Of a stretch of DNA of 64,000 nt, positions 21,628-35,412 are shown piece by piece (the first letter of the stretch is position 1; each line of letters starts with the position of its first letter). The translations under genes and the position numbers were made by a program. The notes under the pieces were generated by a model, which was not told the DNA's origin, ran no database searches, and saw only the letters and a list, made by a program, of their open reading frames with translations. Source of the DNA: Aporrectodea caliginosa (taxonomy: Eukaryota > Annelida > Clitellata > Crassiclitellata > Lumbricidae). The stretch is from NCBI GenBank assembly GCA_020284085.1, contig JACEVL010000419.1, positions 460,001 through 524,000 on the forward strand, written 5' to 3'.

Positions 21628-24600
21628 ATGGGTTCGTCCAAGAAGCACAAGGAGAAGGACCGCGAACACAAACACAAGCGCAAGCACAGGTCACGTGACC
21701 GATCGAGGTCGAAAGAGAGAAAGCATCGCGATAAATCGTCGAGGGGAAACAAAGGCGAAGGCTCAAAAAGAGCGAAATATGACCCGGCTTATGCGGCACA
21801 ACAAGACGGTGCGAACATGGCGTACAACATTCGTGTGGATGCAGCTCCAGCCGTCAATGCAGGTCTGGATGCTAGAGGAGGTATCTTCTAGAACTCTTTA
21901 TGTTTGTGGTTGGTCAGATGTCGTTTGGTTTAATGACCTCAACTCTTTTGGGCATAGCAGTTGATGGTTTTCCTTGGTCTCCTTTTGTCTGGTAATGTTT
22001 TGTGCCCTGAACCAGAATGATGTTGGGGGGGGGCTGGTCTGTTTCTGAAGCTGGAACAAGGATGTGGAATTTTCTGCCAGGGTCAGTCCACTCTTCTGGT
22101 TCTCTGATGCTGTTTAGGTCAGGACAGAAGCCATGTTGCTTGTATTGTTCATCCTCTCACAGCCTGTCTTGACGTCTGAGTGACTCCTCTTGGATCATTC
22201 TCTCTCTCTATCTGTCTCTGTCTGTCTGTCTCCAATTGATTGTGATGTAGATGTTTCCAAGTACAAGATTAGATTAGCTGCAAAGGACAGAGAGTTTGAG
22301 GATCACAGGTTCAACTCTTGGCCAAACTCGGCATATGTCTAAAGGAATGCTGTATTGGATTTAGAATGATGCAAGAGCTGTAATGTAATTGTAAATGAAG
22401 TGATTATCTGTGATCTAATTGCTGTAGTAAGTGATTGAATATTAATCCAGCTTCCTCTGTTCCAAGTTTTGACAAAGACCTTCCAAACTTCCTTCCTATT
22501 ACTCGTTGATTTGAAGGATGAACGCAGAATGGATGAGAATCTCTTTGTTGTTGATCTCATTTCAGATGAAGCTAACGAAGGAAAGAGCAATCTCTCTCTG
22601 AGCATCGAAGAAACAAAGTAAGACTATGATCCATTGACAGTTCTTATCTATATTATACAAATGGCATTCAAACAACTTCATAGAAATCAATTATTCAAAT
22701 TTTTTGTGACTCTGCGACGGTGCTATTGTAATTCGTCTTAGTATACGTCATCTTCTAATCATAATTTATATCTCAGTGGTCTATCCATGAAACGCTTGAT
22801 CAGTGATCGTGTGCGTTTGTGGGTTAGACTCCTCCTCCGTGTAATGACCCAGTGGGCAATTTCTCTACACACACATTAGTCCTCTGTCACAGCTGTGTAG
22901 TGTGGTACTGGCTGAAGCTGGAAAGTAAACAGGAAGTCCTGCAATGCACTGTTGGCCCCATTGTATCCAGGATCTTGGGATTCATCCACTGCCATTTCAA
23001 GAGTCGAAAATGGGGACGGTGGAGAAATGAGTGCCTCCTCTACTATGTTCCACGTGGGATATGGGAGCTTTATTTGCTTTAACGCTTTAACGAGGAACTG
23101 CATTGTTTTCCCGGTCGCTTTTAGTACACTCTTGTCGTTAAAGTATTTTATAAACTTGAATGAAAACACAAATCAGGACCATTTGTCGAGGACGAGGATC
23201 TTCTTGCCACATGACAAATATGTGAAAACGTGAAATTGGTTCCAATCAGAGCAAATTATATTCAATTCTTTTTACTGTCAGACGATTGTTAACAATTGTT
23301 TTGGTTTAGTTATCGCCTGATTCTGAATAACGTTGTGTGTTCTTCTCGGTTGCAGTAAACTTCGTGCTAAGCTTGGTCTGAAGCCACTGGATGGATCGTC
23401 GACCAGCAAAGATGAATCTGTGAAGAAGGAAGAGGATGAGGATGTTCATGCTCCACCGATCAACATCGGTCAAGTGAAACGAACGGAACAACTGAGAGAG
23501 AAAGTCCATCAACTGAAGGAAAAGAGACGACTTCAGTCAAGGATGGGGTTCGTCAGTCAAAGACTCATTAACTGTTTCTTTGTTCATTATAATCAGTGGT
23601 GCCTTTTCTTTATGTCTGCAAAGCAATATGCATTTGAATGTCTTTTATTTGTCAATTGATATAGTTACAAAGAAACTATTGAGGAGCAGTGTTGCCATGT
23701 GAGTCCTAAAGAAATGCGTGAATGTGTGAGAGGCACGGTTGAGGTCACGTGGCTGAGAGTAGTTTGTACGAAATGCCATCATTCAATAATGAACAACTGG
23801 AGCAGACTGTTGAAGACTGCGTTTTCCCACCGGACTTCCCTCAGTGGATATGGATTGATGTCTATGGGCAATGTGATAATGTCAGTTCTATAGAAGTCAT
23901 TAGATTAGATTAGTTTAGATTAGATTAGATTGTTTTTATGTTGTTTATAATGAGTCCTATCTGTCTGTAGTGCATCATTTATGTAGAGCCTTTTATTTAA
24001 GATTTCCCAATCCTTCATATTTGCTGAGAAATTCAGGTTCAGTTCAGTTGACGTCGTTCTTTGTTGTCTGTATTTCTGTTCGGAGAAATGTATAGATTGT
24101 GGTTGTAGCAGGGATGGGAAATAGTTTCAACAGTTAGGGGCAGTTACTTTAGAAAGGTCTCTGTTGGATGGCACTTCCATAGGAGGGATGGTTGATTCAG
24201 AGGATGGTTGATTCGGAGGATGGTTGATTCGGAGGATGGTTGATTCGGAGGATGGTTGATTCGGAGGATGGTTGATTCGGAGGATGGTTGATTCGGAGGA
24301 TGGTTGATTCGGAGGATGGTTGATTCGGAGGATGGTTGATTCGGAGGATGGTTGATTCGGAGGATGTTTGTTTTCTGTTGTAGGAAGATGAAGCCATTGT
24401 CTGCTGCTGATGAAGATGATGATGAATCTGCGATGGCTTGGGTGATGAAGAGCAGGAAACTCGAAGAAGATCGGATGAAGGCCGACCAAAGGGTGAGCAG
24501 ACAAAACGGTTCTTCTCTCAGCTAAATGATGACGGTTAGATTGGGGTTAGATGGGGTCGTTTATAAAGGACGTCTGCAAAAGAGAATGAGAGATTAACTG

Positions 24601-27600
24601 ATTCTCTGCCACTGGTAGTGCCAGTCTCAAGCTGAGATAAAGGAGGAGGAGGACAACGGTAATCATCTTTGTTGTGACTCGGTTTCGTTAAGCGGCAGTT
24701 GACCTAACGAGAGAGATAGAGTGAGGTTGGTTTAGTCTCAGCAGAAATGTTTTACCAGAGTTGGATTTTTTCTCTTATGTACGCAACACAGGACGCTGCG
24801 CTATTGTGTTGTGAAGATGCAGTTTATATGGCACCATTTCTGTGATCGGTCCCACAGGAGAGACTCATGCTTCCACCGACGTGCAGAAGCATACAGGTGT
24901 TCTACTGTTGTCAGCTCATTGTTCTGGAATGACCTACGTTGGATCCTGTTTCTGATGAATTTCATTGATTCCTTTGGTTTCGTTTCAGGCAAAGATGCTA
25001 GAAGAAATGGACAATGAGTTCGGAATTGGAAACCTCGTCGAAGCGGAATTTGCACAGAAAAGGGTGAGATATCATCAGACAATGGGAAATATTGACCCAC
25101 TTCTGATTATAAAATAACTGCAATAATAATAATATCAATAAAAAATAATAATAACAACAACAACAGAAATAATAATAATAATGATAATAGAAGTAATAAT
25201 AATAATAGTGTGGGACACAGTAGCCAACTGAGATGGTTGCTCAGCACCATCAATTGATGCCCAGTCGTTTGGTAGTGGTGCGTAATAGTTTCATAATAAT
25301 GATGACAATCCCTATTCAACAGCATTCAAGAACGTTTCCTGTTGAACCAAAATGGCATTTTCTGTTCAATCCTTCTGTGGCAGCTGAGTTTAATTCTCTA
25401 ACAAATGAGAATGGTTGAATGCTGATTGCTGAGGATTTGAAATCATTGATATGTTGGATTCATTCATTCATTCTGAGCATTTATATAGCGCCCTGTTAAG
25501 AACCTACTCGGGAGCGCTCCCCGCCCAGCTATGACTATAGGAAGAAGATTTTGAGCAACTTGTAAGACCCTGCTGGGTGGAACATGCTATTTTTAAAGAA
25601 GTCATTTTAAGAGAATAAAACAGAGAAAAATATTTTCCATCTGGTCTCATTTTATGAAGCGAGGATCGCTTTGCTCGAATCTGTTGTAGGGTGGTTATGG
25701 GGCGAAGGATTTGAAGGGACTTCGAGTGGAACATTCTCAGGAAACGTTTGCAGAGGGAAAGACGGTCATTCTTACGCTAAAGGACAAACGTTAGTTCTTT
25801 TGGATCTCTCTATCTGTCTGTCTGTCTGTTTGTCTATCTGTCTGTCTGTCTCTGTCCTGTGCTGTTACTGGTTGCAATATTTCTTTATTTGATGCTTTTT
25901 CGACAATTGCAAATGTTGTGGTTTTTCAAGTGAAATATTTAAAGAAGTTGTTGACACGCTTTCCGCACTTTTAACATCGATCTTTCCACTTATCTCCATA
26001 TTAAAATGTTGTGGCAGATAGAAATTGTTCGTCTTCTTATTGGAAGATCATCAGAAGATTCTCTTCAGATGTTCAGAAGGTTTTTCATCATGTATTGGAA
26101 GACGGTCTTTGCCCGTCTTAAAAGCGCATTCAATGAGAATCTCCAAAATGTGTGTTATTTGTCATTTGAAGGGATTTTGGATGAGGATGATGAGGGTGAC
26201 ACTCTGATCAACGTCAACATGATCGACGATGAACACGCAGCGAAGAACGTTGAGAACAAGAAGCGTAAACCGGATTACCAACCGTACGACGAACCAGAAT
26301 ACGATGAATACGGAATGGTAGGTCATTGCCAGGGAGGGTTCAGTAGATGGTCCTGTGGTCTGCCAAGGTGCGATATCTTCAGAGACTGACATATTAGAAA
26401 TCCTTAGATAGCTGCTTTCTGCTGCACCGCTCTTCTCTGCTTTACTTGTCTGCTGTACAGTTGCCAGTTCAGTAAAATATTTGCTCCTCATGGGTTTCGC
26501 GAAACAAATAGGATGTTTTTGTTTTATGGTTTTGCGGTTTCAAGTTCGGAACAGTGTGACTCGTTCTTAATAAAGTTCAGGCTGTTAAGGTATTAAGGCC
26601 TTATGCTATTTAGACATTCTGGTGATTTTAGGCCATTTAGGCATTCTGACTTTAGTCCATTTAGGCATTCTGGTAAATATGATGGTGCCTCAGTGACTAG
26701 GATGAATGAAGAGCCGGTGAAATCATTGCTGTTCACGTTTCTCTGTTTTTCAGATGAAGCCGAAGGAAATCCTCAACAAATACGACGAAGAGATTCAGGG
26801 ACAGAAGAAGGAATCGTTTGAAATCGGTCGGTTGTCATCTATGTCATCAATCTTCTTTCATTTCGCTTGGAATTTGGCTCTGACCCAAACATCACAACCA
26901 CTTCTGCCTGACAGATCCAAATTTCCTCTGAGTTAATTAAGTATTAACTAATTAATCAGACATAATGAATGAAAATAGGATGTTTTAGGATCTATCAAGA
27001 AGTTGGGTATTTCTTGCACAGGTGCTATATAAATTGACCAGCCAACTTATCAGTTTAAATAGCACGTTGATATAGTCAGGTGCTGTTGACTTATTCGATA
27101 TATAGAGATTATTTGATGTGGCCAATAGGAAGATAATAAATGTGAATTTCATGATAGAAACCGGATTTTGAAATCTTACAGCTCAGTGTGTAATACGTAC
27201 GAATGCAGAGCAGTTATTTTGCATGAAGTGGTGATTAAAAAAGAGTCGAGTGATGGCCGGGTTGCCTGATTGCCAGAGAAGTTGTTCGATTAATTGATCT
27301 TTGGATTGATTGTTGTGTGCTTGAGAGGAGGATGATAGTGGAGCTACATGAATGTGTTGGTGCTGCTGTGGTCTGTTGAACAGGTGGTGGTGGCAGATAC
27401 AACGCAGAACACGAGCGCTTCATGAAGCAGATGATCGCAGACATCCGCCAACAGAAGGTAAACAGATCAAGAAACACTCTCTTCGTCTGACTATTATAAT
27501 CGGGTAGTGGAGCTACGTAAATTTAAGAAATAATAATTATTAGCTGCATGTGTGAGGAGAACACTTGATATAAGTACCTCACAACTTAAGTGCTGCAATT

Positions 27601-30600
27601 GAAAGTGCTCTATGTCTGGTCTCCATGTGTAACGTAACATCAGTTGGCATTGCTTCTGTCATACGTTACGCAGATGCCTGGCTCTTGGGAGTTACTTTAA
27701 AGGTGCAATGTATGAGTGTAACATTGTTCTGTTTGTTACATTACGGATGATGGATGTGTTTGTTTGTCACTGTAGCAAGAGCTGACGTTACCTCCTCCGA
27801 TGCTGGCCAGTGAGTTCTTCAGTCCAGAGGAGATGGCTGCTTTTAAGAAGCCAAAGAAGAAGAAGGATCGAGGTCTACGCAAGAAAATGAAGCTCACGGC
27901 AGATGACCTTCTGGCAACAATCAAAGAAGAACCAGCAGAGTTAAGGTCAGGTCATATGTCAAGGTCACTCTGTGTCAACAAGGTCATTTCCTTTTAAGGT
28001 CACTTTTGATGTTAAGGGACACGGTGGAAGCCAATTGGTTAGAGCGCTCACCGTGTAACGCAGGGGAGTCAGTTCTATCAAGATCAAAAATTAAAATCAC
28101 ATCAAAAGAACTGGAGAAAATAATCGCAATAATAATAAACCGATTTATAAGCAAGTAATAAGAAACTAATATGCTCTCAAATAAATTAAAATAATAATAA
28201 TAAAATTAATAAGGAAATAATAAGAAAATAAGCAAAAAATGCAATAAAAATTGACATCTGTAACCGATTTATAAGCAAATTCTCACGAAGTATTCATAAA
28301 ACAAAAGAACTGGATAAAAAACAAATCAGTCAAATGAGCGCTCTCCGTGTAGCGCAGGGTAGTCAGTTCTATCGTCCAACCTCCGATGGTTACTATGTAG
28401 GGACGTTGAGCAAGTCCTTCACTCACAATTGCTCAGCTCCAGATGAGGAGAGGACTGCCATATATGCTGTGGCCAAGAAAATAACGTCACTAAGACTGCA
28501 TACAGATGACTGCCTCTCGTGATTCGATTACTTACAGGTAAGGTCACTGTGTCAAGGTCAGTCATTTGCTGTAGAGGTCATGTGAATCAACGTCATCATC
28601 ATGTGCTCTTAAGATTATACAGTAGGGTGATTCAAGTTCTGTAGCAAAAAAATTAAAGTAGACAATTAAGAGAGGCTCTTTACTTTTTGAGTTCCTTTTA
28701 CTACATAGAGCAAAACTGTGAAATTTGGCTGAAATTGGTTTGTATTTAGGACTGCCTCAAGAAGCTCAAAGTTTTATTCTGAAGATAAATTTTATTAAAA
28801 TAATATTTCTTATTGTCAAGCATTTTAAATTACTTACTTGCCTATTTCTTAATAAAGAACTAAGAAAGAACATACAAAATTACTCCTCCGCCACTGCATG
28901 TTAGTGCCCTAGTGCCAGGCAGTGCCAGTCCCAAACCTGGATGAAAGAGGAGGGCGATGCTAATGATCTTTGTTATCACACAGTGTCGTTATCTGAAACT
29001 ACTTCTACTACTATAAATATTAAGCATAAACAAAATGGTGGATTGTGCAAACAACCAAATTGGTTAATTTATTATTATAATTTATTACAAACAAAATACT
29101 GCAAACTACTTGGAAAATACTTTTTAGTATTTTTTAATAAAGAAAATAATATTATGGCTGAAACCAGGTCAAAGACTTTCATTTCATCTTATCGGAGAAC
29201 CTCAGGAAACGTTTTGGGGTAGAGTATTACCTACAAGCTTGGGTAGTTGGAATATCTTTTGATACAACTGCATCCAATGGAGTCTGCATTTTAATGGGGA
29301 AAAACATGAGAAAAATTTGCTATGGCTTGCTTATCACCATCATATGCATTAAGTACTATATAGTATATGTAGCCTACACGTATATTCAATGCAGCTTTTG
29401 GTCCAACATCAGATCCAGATGCATTTCTTTTTAAGGGATTCCAGCAATATTGACCCAGAATTTACCAAGAAATGTACTGTTTTAATACAGACAATTGTCT
29501 AAATGAACAGTTTATAAAGACACTAAAGATGGAGATGATACAATTTATAATGGATATTCTAAACGAAAATTGAACTGGAAGCTCCCGATGGAAGATTATG
29601 GAGAATTGTTGGAGCTCGGTCTATTCTCTCTTATAGAGTTTCCACCACATGGAGCAGATTTTTGAGTGCTAGATACATTCCATCATGTACACTGAATGGC
29701 TAAACTCATTTACATTCGAAAGATTTTTTATTTCAAAGTAAATTCAAGCTAAGACAAAATGAAGCCGCTGGTTGTTTGCAATTTGGATTTTTTATAACTT
29801 TAGTTTAAGTGAAAGCATGGATCACATGCCCCAATGCATGTGATCTGCACTTGATATAAGAGCTAACAAAATATTCATCAGCATCCAAAGTAATTTCGCA
29901 AACAGGATTGAAAGCAATTGGTCGTCACTTATGGTATCTCGGCAAAGAAATGGCACCACTTGGTTTCTTTCCCGAAAACGTTTCCACAGAAACTAAACGT
30001 CTCAGAGGGATTGCACTAGCATCAACCTTCAACTCAACCTTGACGAAGCATAAAGATCAAAATCAATTTTTGTTCCAAATTATAGAAGACCATCGGAAAC
30101 AATTTCCAAAGTCAATAAAAAACACTTTTTCCTGAATGTAATGAATAGTGTTATCTAGTAAATACAGTAAAGAAATTGTGTACATACATACTTTCTACCA
30201 ATTTTCATTTTAGTTAATTAAAAACATATTGGGATTTAAAATAATTATACACAATAGCCTCTTAGGGCAGTGCTACATAGTTTTTTAAGACTGCATTATT
30301 ATGTTTTCCAGTAAAATTACGTGTTTACTAGAATTCAATTTTTGGACAAAACGAGTTAAAGTTAAATAATTTCAAGGTCATTGAGGCAGTTCTAAATATT
30401 ATCCAATTTCTTTTAAATTTTTTCCCCTTTATTTTATTACCAAAAGGAACAGAAAAATTCAAGAGCACAATAAATATAAGACATTCAATTTTTTTGAATC
30501 ACCCTATTATACAGTCACTTGGTTACTCAACGCAGCCATTACACAAGGACGGTTCCCTCCATGTTTAAATGTTTGTAAACAAGCTGCGGCCATGTCAACT

Positions 30601-33600
30601 TGTGTCAGAATAAACGAATATTATTATTATTATTATTATGTTTAATTCTTTCAGTGGACTTTCATTTTCTATCAGCTGATGAAATGCATTTGGTCATATT
30701 ATGTAGAAGTCGTCGTTTTCTGTTGTCTGTAGGATCCAAGATGACGTCATGATGGATGAGCGCGCTGGGCCGAGTGGCGTTCGGATAAAGACGGAAGTTC
30801 CGGAATCAATTCCAGGTCTCGATCTGACGGTCATCAACATCGATGGTGACGGCGACTTTGATGATGGTAAGAACGCCATCTCTTGTTGATTTGTTCTCAT
30901 TTGACACTTTAATGACGAGCTGCATTGGTTTCCCAGTCATCCTTAGTACATGCTCCTCATCATTAAATTGGTCAATAGTCCTCAGTTGCAAACAAAATGA
31001 ACCTGATGCCATCTGTCGTTGGGAATCCATTGGTTGGCTGTACATGTGTGCGTGGGCCCACCACTGGTGACTCTTCTAGTTCACTGTGCATTGTTTTGCT
31101 AGCAGATGTATTATTGTAGAGCTTAGTGACCTTTGGGGATGCACAATAGTGGAATGGTTAGCAGGCTGGACTGTCAGCTGAGAGGTCGGGTGGGGGTCAA
31201 ATCCCCTGACAGGACTGAAATTTGGTTCATTCGTGATTTCTGGTCCATCTGTGCCTCATAGACAACTCAGCTGTAACAAGTTAAAGACTAATTATACCAA
31301 ATCCAGATTCTGATCTTCTGGATTCGGATCTCATAATATGGTTTGGCTTTGTTGTGCCATCAGTTGTTGTTGCCTGGGTCGGGAGTTCCTCTGAGTAGCA
31401 GGTCTTGAAAGGGTGCTATATAAATTCCCTTTGATTGCCTTGTGCATTAGACACAGGTGCTATAGAAGTTACTGATTGATAATGTTGGTGATGATTGTGT
31501 TGTAGGTAGTGCAGAAGGACCGGATGATGACCTGTCTGGTGTCCTCTTTGAGGAGGACAAGGCGGCCATTGAGCTCGAACTCGCCCTCAAGAGAGCTCGT
31601 AAGGTCAAGGTCGAGAAGAAGATTCGTCCGCCGGAGAAGCAGGAGAATGACGAAGGAGATGAGAAGATGGACGATCTACCGGCGGCGTCATCATCATCGT
31701 CTGGTATCGTCATCGTTGACTCTGGTGCTTCAGTCGTCATGAACTCAACGTCCGAGTTCTGTCGCGCTCTTGGGGAAATACCTACGTATGGACTGGCAGG
31801 AAACAGAGAGGAGAACGATGACGAAATGATGGTACACGTCATTTGGGTTTATCTATTATCAATTGTTTACTTATTATTTTTATTATTCTTATTATTTTTA
31901 TTATTATTAATATTATTTCAATTGATTCAAGTTTAGCATCTGACACCTCAGATTATTATTATTATTTTTTTGATTATTATTATTGTTGACTGGTTTCATG
32001 TAATTTAAATACCTAATCGAGATTTGTTTGCTTTGAAGGATTACGATCGAGACGCTGATCCTCGCAACCGCAATGATCGAGAGGACGATGAATTTGCGAC
32101 CGGTTGGCAATCGGTTGAGATCGATACGCGTCCGATCGACATAAACTCGGATGATAAGGCCGTCCTCGACGATGAACCGGTCGTAAACCAGGGATTGGCC
32201 GGAGCGCTTCAGTTGGCCGACAAGAAAGGTCTGACATCTTTTCTTTGTGCTCTTTTGATTTTTTGGCTCATTGTGTTGAGGTTCAGAAACGGAATAGTTA
32301 AGCATCGTTGCAGTTTGAAGAGTCGGAGTCCTTGTGTGATAAACGTTGCTGATCATTCATGTAGAGCATTCAGATGAGTTATATGTACATATATTTATCT
32401 TACTAGTCATTTATGTAGAGCCTCTGTGGAAACTCTCTTGATAATGTGTTGAATGTAATGAGAAACCGATTCAGTTGTCAGAGATTTAGATGAAGAGTGA
32501 GAATCTAATTCCTTCAGGTCATCATCATCAGAAGAGTTTTAAGTGACGTTCTGAGAAGATTCTGCTGCAATTAGTTTTCTCATTTGATCGATGTTTAATT
32601 TGTTTTCTGTTTCTGAATTTCCTTAGGTTACCTTGAACGCCAGTTCAACAAGGGAACCGGAGCTCCTCGCAACACTCAACTCGAAGCGCAGAACTATTCC
32701 ATTGAAGATAAGCGCTATGAGTCAGTATGCCATGAGTACTAGTGCTAGTCTCACCTTCTACATAAATGTGTAGTTTAATAATCTTTTGTTTTTCTCTAAG
32801 TACAATTGGTGGGACGCAGTGGCCGATTGGTGGTGCTTAATAACTTAATAATACATAAATGACTGGTTTAAGTATCTGCAGTTGATGTTGTGAATAGGTG
32901 TTGAATGTTGATGCCAGTCATCTTTGTGCTCAGACCGTCCATCGATTGCGTTTTGGTCATCGAATTGATTAGACTGGAAAGCAATGATTTATTACTCAAC
33001 AGTTAATTTCGATAAACAGGGGCAAATTTAAGTCCAACAACTTTAATTGTTTTATACAATTTATGAAAGCATCTTTAGTGAATGTGGCAAATAAATTACT
33101 TACTTAAAGTAAATAAGTACTTTCTTGAGAAGTTGTTGGATAAGTTTATCAGAGACGTTTGTCTTTTCTCTGCTTGCAGCGATTTGGATGAGAAGTATCG
33201 CAAGCGAGACAGATACTCCGGTGGAATGACGATGGAGTTCAAGGAGAAAGAGGGTTACAAACCGGATATTAAGCTGGATTACGTCGACGATGCAGGTCGT
33301 AAGATTTCGGAGAAGGAGGCGTTCAGAATACTTTCCCACAGATTCCATGGAAAGGGATCCGGAAAGAAGAAGACGGAGAAACGGATCAAGAAAGTGGAAG
33401 AGGAACAGGTCAGCGTTTTTATCTCTTCATCTGTTCCTCCTTAGCTGGTTATTTGTTATTTCTCTGTAGTTAAGTTTGTTATGTTTCTGTAATTAAGTGT
33501 TTCATTTATCTGTACTTAAATTTGTTATTAATCTGTAACTGAGTCTGCTAAGCATTAATGCACATTGCTTGTGTTGTTGTTAAACGTGAATGCGTTGTCA

Positions 33601-34463
33601 TCCGTTGTTGTAGATGATGAGAATGATGAGTTCGACGGACACTCCGCTCAACACGGTTCATCTTCTCCAGGAGAGACAGAAAGCGAACAAGATGCCATAC
33701 GTCATCCTCAGCGGAGGAAAAGGAATCGCAGCGTAAGTCATCATCTCTTCAACTTCACCAATCATCAAATTAGACCCATCAGCCAATCACAGATTCTATT
33801 CAATCTTTTATGTACAGGGCTATGCATTGTATGTTTGTACAGGGATATTTACACAGAGCCTTTCACAAAAACCTCAAAATGAAGATTAAACACACCTGTC
33901 TAAGTGTTGTTCTACAAAAACTTTGATTTAATCTCGGTTGCAGATGTTTCTTGAATCGTCTCTCTTGTGTTTTTAACCGAAAGATTTTTCCTGAAGAACA
34001 GTTCAATAGACAAGAGACAGCACCACATGCTCACACTGTCGTGGAGGGTCATGACCTTTTCATGTTCAGATATTCATTTATATATGTAGACATTTTATAT
34101 GCCTCACAAAAGCACTGCATACATCTGTCTGAGTGATTGAAACAAGATCATTTGTACACCGTTTAAAAACAGACAAAAGGAGATTTAGCTTTTGCTGTAA
34201 TACAAACTATTTGCTTTGAACCTAAATGAAATAACTAGAGTAAGTGAAAGACGAGATGAGACAACAACTTGACCAGAAGACTTTTATTTTATGAGAATTT
34301 TCTCCATTTCATATTTCATGCAGTAATATTTCCTAATCTGATGTGATGCTGTTTTTGATTACTATTGTCTTTCAAACATCCTCTTCCAATTTCAACGATT
34401 AACTAGAAAACGCATTTAAGATGATCGTATTTTTCATTTTGCAGAAACAACATTGCCAAGTGA
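21628..34463 (+). CDS. SART1: SART1 / SNU66, U4/U6.U5 tri-snRNP protein
   Basis: Core tri-snRNP protein needed for spliceosome assembly in the nucleus. Exons: 21628-21880, 22566-22617, 23356-23547, 24384-24492, 24989-25063, 25690-25789, 26172-26317, 26754-26826, 27384-27457, 27776-27945, 30733-30866, 31506-31831, 32039-32228, 32627-32720, 33180-33408, 33614-33732, 34445-34463 (TGA). The total is 2355 bp, 784 aa (human 800), all junctions GT-AG and in phase. Visible features: an N-terminal [19 protein letters not shown] basic/RS-like region, [26 protein letters not shown], the signature [20 protein letters not shown], and a C-terminal block [28 protein letters not shown] and [21 protein letters not shown] at 21601-21611 looks like the acceptor of a 5'-UTR intron. 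Identification is firm. Confidence 0.96.
24187..24362. repeat. 16-bp minisatellite, 11 copies, SART1 intron 3
   Basis: Eleven tandem units of GATGGTTGATTCGGAG (the first has one change), ending 21 bp before SART1 exon 4. Each unit contains TTGAT, which fits the metazoan branch-point pattern YURAY. Confidence 0.96.
25455..25535 (-). repeat. SINE A tail fragment
   Basis: Contains TTTATATAGCGCCCTGTTAAG and ACCTACTCGGGAGCGCTC, the 3' end of family A, truncated before the tRNA-like head. It lies in a SART1 intron, near an ATT-rich stretch (25118-25208). Confidence 0.6.
28015..28520 (+). repeat. SINE A interrupted by AT-rich repeat
   Basis: A forward SINE A head (AGCCAATTGGTTAGAGCGCTC) is broken at about 28078 by the AT-rich repeat and resumes at about 28336, continuing with GGGACGTTGAGCAAGTCC and CTCACAATTGCTCAG. 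About 38 bp of the SINE head (28042-28079 and 28336-28373, three mismatches) is present on both sides of the insert. Confidence 0.7.
28078..28337. repeat. AT-rich dispersed repeat, copy 2
   Basis: Nearly the same sequence as 13042-13304, inserted in a SINE within a SART1 intron. AT-rich, non-coding, no terminal inverted repeats seen. Confidence 0.85.
28623..30506. mobile_element. DNA transposon relic, 8-bp TSD, SART1 intron 10
   Basis: An 1884-bp element with perfect 13-bp inverted repeats TAGGGTGATTCAA / TTGAATCACCCTA and a perfect 8-bp duplication TTATACAG (28615-28622 and 30507-30514). The 8-bp duplication suggests hAT, though P-like elements also make 8 bp. The interior holds broken protein-like stretches on the plus strand, for example [20 protein letters not shown] near 29160-29220 and [19 protein letters not shown] near 29910-29970, in different frames with stops between. 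They look like remains of a transposon protein; I cannot name the family. Confidence 0.8.
31138..31435 (+). repeat. tRNA-derived SINE, family B
   Basis: The head reads AGTGGAATGGTTAGCAGGCT ... GGGGTCAAATCCCC, followed by a family B-like body (AGACAACTCAGCTGTAAC) and ending with GGTGCTATATAAATTCCC. It lies in a SART1 intron. Confidence 0.55.
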
Positions 34464-35412
34464 TCGCCGAGACGCTAGCACCTGTGTCCTGGAATTCGTG
34501 TCGTTAGAAGGTTCTCCTGTGCCGCCCTCCTCTCTGTATCGGACGAAAGGGACTGGCGAGTGATTGCGATGCAGACGAACCAGATTTTGTGATCTGAGTA
34601 AAAACTCGTTAAGCGCTTCATGGGACATTTGCTCCTTCGGACAAGTTAAGATATATTTAGGACGTGTTAAATAAAGACGATATACGGATGAAGAGACATT
34701 GATTTACTAAAAGAAACACTATCTTAGGTGCACTTAAAAATATCTTAGGTACTATTAAGTGCAGCACAGAACTTGTCCAATGAGAATCTGAATCTTAATG
34801 GTTACATTGTTTGATTGACACCTGTCAATCAATTGGCCACTTCTTCTATCTGTAGAATGCCACACACCTAATGTTAAGAACCCTCTCAGATCATAATATT
34901 CCAACCCTCCTAGACTTCTTTTTGGAACCAAATGTTTAGATACAGGACCATCAACTCAGAGGTTAGGGTTCAAATCCTGACCAGGCCAACGGTGATTTTT
35001 GTTCCAGTGGCACCCCCCTCTCGGATTCTGCTCATTTGGCAGTTCCCTTTCATGTTCGTTCATAGGCCAAGGCTAAGAAAACAGTCTACTTCATAGCGAC
35101 AGTTGCCTCGGTATGAAGTAGACTGATTATGTTTACATCAGCTCTACAATAAATCCTACTCATTGCATGGCTCAAGAGGAGCATGCCTGGGTCTCCCACC
35201 GCAGAGGCCTTCTTGCCCTCCACAGGGGATAGTCCCACCACAGATACCTTCTTGCCCTCCATGGGGAGAGGCTTCCTCTTTCAACCATGAACAGTACATC
35301 GTCTTAATACAAAATCAATGACTCGATACAGTCGAGGAGAAAAGTGCAGCAACTTAACGCAGTGGAGTTCGTGCGACAGATTCAAACACAATTTGGGCAG
35401 AACAACCGCGTT
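34464..35412. other. SART1 3' UTR and convergent spacer
   Basis: The SART1 3' UTR runs from 34464 to just beyond the poly(A) signal at 34670. The remainder contains a SINE B-like head (34955-35005, GGTTAGGGTTCAAATCC) and a short direct repeat (CTTCTTGCCCTCCA, twice near 35210-35265). No gene is seen. Confidence 0.6.
34670..34675 (+). promoter_or_regulatory. Poly(A) signal of SART1
   Basis: AATAAA about 205 bp after the SART1 stop codon, a normal position for the cleavage signal. Confidence 0.7.
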
